A stretch of DNA of 44,711 bases, taken from Tissierellia bacterium. Lineage in GTDB: Bacteria; Bacillota; Clostridia; Tissierellales; Peptoniphilaceae. Positions 40,777 through 44,711 of the stretch are shown here, in pieces. The stretch's first letter is position 1. Each line of letters starts with the position of its first letter. Location of the stretch: positions 1 to 44,711 of the forward strand of contig JAAYNG010000017.1 in the NCBI GenBank assembly GCA_012520935.1. Direction: 5' to 3'. The notes under the pieces are model-generated. The model made no database searches. It was not told where the DNA came from and saw nothing but the letters and a program-made list of their open reading frames with translations. The translations under genes were made by a program, and so were the position numbers.

Positions 40777-42717
40777 ATGCGTAGGGAAATTCCGATATAC
40801 CTTCCGGACTTACCGGTTGGTATAAGGTTATTAAATATTAAAAACACTCCATTTTCTTGGAGGAAGTCTATACAGTTATTGCAAGTCCTGGAGGGGTCCC
40901 TTGGGGTAACAGTCGAGAACGAGTCCTATAGCCTGCATGCTGGTCAGGTTGACATAATCAACGAGGATGAGGTCTACAGCTTCAAGTCTGACGAGGACAA
41001 TGTAATCTTACTTATAGACATTGACCCGAACTTCTTTGAGAAATTTTACGATGATGCCAGAGAGGTCTTTTATTATGCAGATGAGACAGCTAGTGGTGAA
41101 GAGGAAAAGTATATTGGCTTAAAGAAACTCATAGACATCATTTATTACGAGTGCTTGAAGAAGTATGATGACTATGAGGAAAAGATTGAGGAAAAAACCC
41201 TTGAGCTGATGTACTACCTTTTGAACAACTTCCACTACCTTTACTATGAAGGAGAGGGTGTGGAATGGAACGAGGAGACCTTTAACAGGTCCCACAGGAT
41301 TGTAAAGTACATTTCCAACAATTATATGGACAAGGTGAGCCTGCAGGACATTGCCGACCAGGAGTTTTTAACCAGCCAGTACCTTTCTTTTAAGATAAAG
41401 GATACCTTTGGGCAGACCTTTAATGAGTATGTGTCCCAGATGAGGGTTGAGGAGTCCACTAAGCTCCTTTTGGATACGGACAAGTCCATTCAGGAGATTG
41501 CTGAGGATATTGGTTTTTCCCACAGCAGGTATTACAATAAGCATTTTAAGTTAAACTACAACATGACACCCTTGCAGTACAGGAAGAAGTACAAGATGAA
41601 CAAGAAGGAGTATGAGGCCCTAAGGCAGTATGAAGACCTTGACTTGGAGAGGGCAGAGGACTTCATCTACAGGTTTATTGAAGATTATGAAAGGTACGAG
41701 TATGACAACAGGATTATTAAGATAGACTTAGACTTAAGTGGTGAGTCTATTGGTGAATACAGGAAGCCGACCATTATTGACTTGGGCGACATTTATCTCC
41801 TTTTGGAACAGGAAAATCGGAATATACTTTCTGAAGTCTTAAGGGAAATCGAGCCGGAGTATGGGGTTATTAGAAGGCTTTTCTCTGAGGATATGGATGT
41901 TTACAGGGGTGGCGGGCACAGGCTTATCAACTGGACCAGGGTTGAGAATGTCTTGGAATACTTGGATGAAATTGAACTGAAGCCTATCATTATGAAGGAA
42001 GGCATTGAGGACAATATTTTACAAGACTTCCTAGAATACTTTCATGGTTCCTTTCCGGACATTGGGGACTGTTTGAGGGATGACCTTTCTGACTTTGAAA
42101 TTATTAATATGAAGTCCAACATGAACCCCTATTATGACAGGATTGAAATGGCTTCATTTGCTATAAAGAAGCACTTGGAGGAGGGAAAGACCATCCTCTT
42201 TGAGATGATCGATGAGGTGAGTCGTGATATTATTTTGGAAAATGAGACCTTCTTTGGTGGTAAGGGGCTTTTTACTTCCAACTATCTTAAGAAGCCTTCT
42301 TACTATGCTTGGCTCTTGTTATCTACTTTGGGAGATGAGATAATCAAGGCAGGCGAGGGCTACTTCGTCACCAAGTCGGAGGGTGAATACCAAATCCTAC
42401 TTTACAATGCCAAAGAGTTGTCTGAAGACAGTCCGAAAAAGACCTTGGAGAAGAGGTATTCTATCAATATGAGGAATATGGAGAAGGACTTTCAAATCAC
42501 AAGGTATGAACTCAACAGTAAGAAGGGGTCTGTTTATGACAAGTGGCTGGGGTTAAATTCGCCGGTGAGGTTAGATGATGACAGCTGGGAGCTCTTGAGT
42601 GAATATGTTCACCCGGAGGTGGAGTTCGAATATATGGTCAAGAGGCCTATCTCTAACCTTTATGCTGAAATCCCGCCTTATGGTGTAGCCTTGTTTGTTT
42701 TGAGTGAATATGAATAG
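40777..42717 (+). CDS. AraC-family regulator fused to a GH39-like domain
   Basis: A 646-residue protein in three parts. Residues 1-100 form a cupin sensor (LLQVLEGSLGVTVENESYSL, HAGQVDIINEDEVYSF). Residues about 168-272 are the two-helix-turn-helix AraC DNA-binding domain (KVSLQDIADQEFLTSQYLSF, SIQEIAEDIGFSHSRYYNKH, MTPLQYRKKY). Residues about 315-646 resemble a beta-xylosidase-like glycoside hydrolase family 39 fold, best seen in NYLKKPSYYAWLLLSTLGDE and FVTKSEGEYQILLYNA. I do not see the NEP catalytic motif, so it is probably a sugar-binding sensor. GAGGTG precedes the ATG. Its target genes are not evident nearby. Confidence 0.85.
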   Translation: MRREIPIYLPDLPVGIRLLNIKNTPFSWRKSIQLLQVLEGSLGVTVENESYSLHAGQVDIINEDEVYSFKSDEDNVILLIDIDPNFFEKFYDDAREVFYYADETASGEEEKYIGLKKLIDIIYYECLKKYDDYEEKIEEKTLELMYYLLNNFHYLYYEGEGVEWNEETFNRSHRIVKYISNNYMDKVSLQDIADQEFLTSQYLSFKIKDTFGQTFNEYVSQMRVEESTKLLLDTDKSIQEIAEDIGFSHSRYYNKHFKLNYNMTPLQYRKKYKMNKKEYEALRQYEDLDLERAEDFIYRFIEDYERYEYDNRIIKIDLDLSGESIGEYRKPTIIDLGDIYLLLEQENRNILSEVLREIEPEYGVIRRLFSEDMDVYRGGGHRLINWTRVENVLEYLDEIELKPIIMKEGIEDNILQDFLEYFHGSFPDIGDCLRDDLSDFEIINMKSNMNPYYDRIEMASFAIKKHLEEGKTILFEMIDEVSRDIILENETFFGGKGLFTSNYLKKPSYYAWLLLSTLGDEIIKAGEGYFVTKSEGEYQILLYNAKELSEDSPKKTLEKRYSINMRNMEKDFQITRYELNSKKGSVYDKWLGLNSPVRLDDDSWELLSEYVHPEVEFEYMVKRPISNLYAEIPPYGVALFVLSEYE

Positions 42718-42764
42718 GATACCATCCTCCCATTCATTCAAAGGGCTACAATCCAAATGATGTG

Positions 42765-42837
42765 GCAATCCAGCAATGAAAGCTTAGGCAGAGGATAAAA
42801 AAGTCCTCTGGATCGCAGGCTTCGCTCGCGATGACGG
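42765..42837. repeat. Second partial copy of the palindromic repeat element
   Basis: GGCAATCCAG on the left and CTGGATCGCAGGCTTCGCTC then GCGATGACGG on the right echo the two arms of the 23482-23603 element. In between, AGAGGA and TCCTCT form a small hairpin (about 42790-42810). It follows the AraC gene by about 50 bases and may act as its transcription end. Confidence 0.65.
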
Positions 42838-42880
42838 CTGAATTTAATGGAATTATAAAATACTCCACTGGAGGTTGTTG

Positions 42881-44711
42881 ATGAAATTTTGGGATTTATA
42901 TAAGCAGTTTGGCTACATGCCGGTTTTTTTAGGTAAATTATTATACGAGGACAAGAAGATTAAGAGGGCTGTTGCAACCAAAGACTATAAGCAGTTCAAG
43001 TATGAAATTGAAGATGGGGATATAAAGAAAACCCAAATTATCCTTGATGACAATTATAAAATTGAGGGATTTAGGTGCTCTTGTGATCCCAGGGAGGGTA
43101 TCTGCCCACATGTCATATGTGGACTGATACACTTGTCTGAATTTAAGGAAACAGATGACCACTTTAAAAGGTTGGAAGCGAAGACTGCCCTGCTTGCAGG
43201 CTATGATAAGCTGGACCTACAAAGGAGTCAAGAGCTCAAACTTGAAGTTTTTTTAGAGGCAGGATATGTTGCAAGCTACGGAAATGCAAAAAGACTTTCC
43301 CTTTCTCTTAAAATCGGCTTGGATAAGACCTATGTTGTAAGGAGCATAGGAAGTCTTTTGGACAGCTTGACAGGCTTGACTACGATTAGGTATGGAAACA
43401 GGTTTACACTTGATCCTAATAGTCAGCACTTCAATGAAACCGACCAAGGGATTATCGACTTTATTGCAGCAGGTCAATATCAAGAAAACGGGTCCTATTC
43501 TTCAAGGGATATCATATACTATAGGAATGCAATCAGGCCTGTCTTGGGTAAGTTAAAGGGGAAGGAAGTTTATTTAACTAGCGAAAAATATGGGCTTAAC
43601 AAGTTAAAGACAATGATTGTTGAAGGTAACCCTCCCACCCACCTATCCCTCACAGGGGATGGGGATGATTACATTTTAAAAAAGGACAAGGCTTTAACCT
43701 TTGCAATCACCGACGACTTTTCTTATATTTTTTATGATGGGCTTGTTTACAAGACTACAAGCGATTTTATGAAAAGAAATGGAATCATCTATAGGGAGTT
43801 TATTGAGAAAGATATCCAAGAAATAGAGATTGGTAAGAAAGACCTTGACTTATTTGTCAACAAGGTCCTTGTAAATGTTTCCTCTGTATCAAAGGTTGAT
43901 ATGGATGAGTCCTTGAGTGATAGGATAAAGATTGAGCCTTTGGAGGCTGAGTTTTACATTGACTTTGAAGATTCTGTACTTGTGGGAGACTTGATATTCA
44001 AGTATGGACCGTATGAGTTCACTACAAAGGACGAGGGTGGGACCTATGATGTTGCTGTCTTAAGGGACAGCGAGAGGGAGGCTGAAATCCTTGAATCCCT
44101 TAAAAAAACAGGTTTTTCTTTAAGTGGGGGCAGGCTGGAACTAAAGGATGAAGACAGGATCTTTGAACTCTTGTCCGGGAAGGAAGATATTTCGGGATTT
44201 TCAAATCTTAAAATCTTCTACTCGGAAGACCTTAAGAGGATGAACGATGTTTCTAGGGCAAAGATGAAGAGTGTATTTAGTTATAATCCGGGCATTGACC
44301 TCTTGGAGATAAACTTCCGGACTGAAGGACTGGGGGACATAGACTACACTGCCCTCTTTGATTCCATAAAAAAGAAGAAGAAGTATTTTAAACTCAAGAC
44401 AGGGGACTTTATTTCCATAGACGAGGACACTCAGGAACTCTTGGAGGACCTTTACAAGAACGGGGACTTGGACCCTAAAAAGTTCACTGAAGGGGACTTG
44501 AAGATTCCCAAGTACAGGTCCTTTTATTTGGATGCCTTTATAAGGTCAAGGAAGCTAGACCATATGGAGGAGAATGTAGACTTAAAAAGATTGGTTGAGA
44601 GCGTAAAAAATGGAGAAGAAAGGGAATATAAACTGCCGACCGGTATCACTGCTGACCTTAGGGCCTACCAGGTGAGGGGCTACCAATGGATGAAAAACCT
44701 GCAAGAGTTTG
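42881..44711 (+). CDS. SWIM-type zinc finger / SNF2-family helicase, N-terminal part (cut by window end)
   Basis: 610 codons are visible and the frame is still open. A SWIM zinc finger lies at Cys66, Cys68, Cys75 and His77 (CSCDPREGICPH). A long region typical of bacterial SNF2-associated N-terminal parts follows (about 85-580). The last residues (LRAYQVRGYQWMKNLQEF) are the beginning of the SNF2 ATPase core, so Walker A and the helicase motifs must lie beyond the window. Such proteins translocate on DNA and have roles in transcription recycling or repair that are poorly defined. Start: GGAGG six bases before ATG 42881. Confidence 0.88.
   Translation, partial: MKFWDLYKQFGYMPVFLGKLLYEDKKIKRAVATKDYKQFKYEIEDGDIKKTQIILDDNYKIEGFRCSCDPREGICPHVICGLIHLSEFKETDDHFKRLEAKTALLAGYDKLDLQRSQELKLEVFLEAGYVASYGNAKRLSLSLKIGLDKTYVVRSIGSLLDSLTGLTTIRYGNRFTLDPNSQHFNETDQGIIDFIAAGQYQENGSYSSRDIIYYRNAIRPVLGKLKGKEVYLTSEKYGLNKLKTMIVEGNPPTHLSLTGDGDDYILKKDKALTFAITDDFSYIFYDGLVYKTTSDFMKRNGIIYREFIEKDIQEIEIGKKDLDLFVNKVLVNVSSVSKVDMDESLSDRIKIEPLEAEFYIDFEDSVLVGDLIFKYGPYEFTTKDEGGTYDVAVLRDSEREAEILESLKKTGFSLSGGRLELKDEDRIFELLSGKEDISGFSNLKIFYSEDLKRMNDVSRAKMKSVFSYNPGIDLLEINFRTEGLGDIDYTALFDSIKKKKKYFKLKTGDFISIDEDTQELLEDLYKNGDLDPKKFTEGDLKIPKYRSFYLDAFIRSRKLDHMEENVDLKRLVESVKNGEEREYKLPTGITADLRAYQVRGYQWMKNLQEF

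Overview
The window is a 44.7 kb piece of an AT-rich, low-GC Gram-positive (Firmicutes) chromosome. Clues are the AGGAGG-type ribosome binding sites before almost every gene, sigma-A-like promoters with 17-base spacers, zinc-type S14 and zinc-type adenylate kinase, a Rex regulator, LCP-family cell-wall chemistry and heavy use of AGA/AGG arginine codons. A type 2 IPP isomerase beside a biotin ligase, plus PPK1 and PPK2, would fit an anaerobic coccus of the Tissierellia/Peptoniphilaceae type; that placement is inference.

Layout. Positions 1-3.0 kb hold the end of polyphosphate kinase 1, a GNAT gene, two truncated genes meeting nose to nose (RhuM-like and ECF sigma), and a PPK2. Positions 3.1-7.05 kb are a tight operon of LCP protein, type 2 IPP isomerase, biotin ligase and a secreted caspase-like peptidase. 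Positions 7.1-9.3 kb encode a nitroreductase, a cyclophilin lipoprotein and NAD pyrophosphatase, ending in a clear terminator. A diamine-acetyltransferase-like GNAT follows. Positions 10.0-14.9 kb look like an amino-acid/peptide scavenging unit: sodium:alanine symporter (broken by an in-frame TAA), YtcJ-type amidohydrolase and RocB-like M20 peptidase. Positions 15.1-18.9 kb carry an NTPase divergent from a FecCD-type metal/cofactor ABC importer, with overlapping promoters. Positions 18.9-19.5 kb contain remnants of XdhC and an FAD oxidoreductase. Then come a DUF1847 gene, a GNAT gene with an in-frame amber, glycerol kinase and a convergent alpha/beta hydrolase.

Positions 23.2-24.04 kb are non-coding and busy: a candidate small RNA with its own promoter and terminator, a 122 bp palindromic repeat element, and a structured leader. 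The leader opens the S10-spc-alpha superoperon (24.04-38.42 kb): rpsJ, rplC, D, W, B, rpsS, rplV, rpsC, rplP, rpmC, rpsQ, rplN, X, E, rpsN, rpsH, rplF, R, rpsE, rpmD, rplO, secY, adk, a KOW protein, infA, rpmJ, rpsM, K, D, rpoA and rplQ, closed by a strong terminator. map is absent from its common place between adk and infA.

After the superoperon lie a convergent M50-type membrane peptidase, rex, a large AraC regulator fused to a GH39-like domain, and the first 610 codons of a SWIM/SNF2 helicase cut by the window end. Two more copies of the palindromic repeat flank the AraC gene. No rRNA, tRNA, CRISPR array or intact insertion sequence was recognised. The most unusual items are the EF-hand-bearing secreted caspase homologue, the non-coding block before the S10 operon, and the number of single-lesion or truncated genes.
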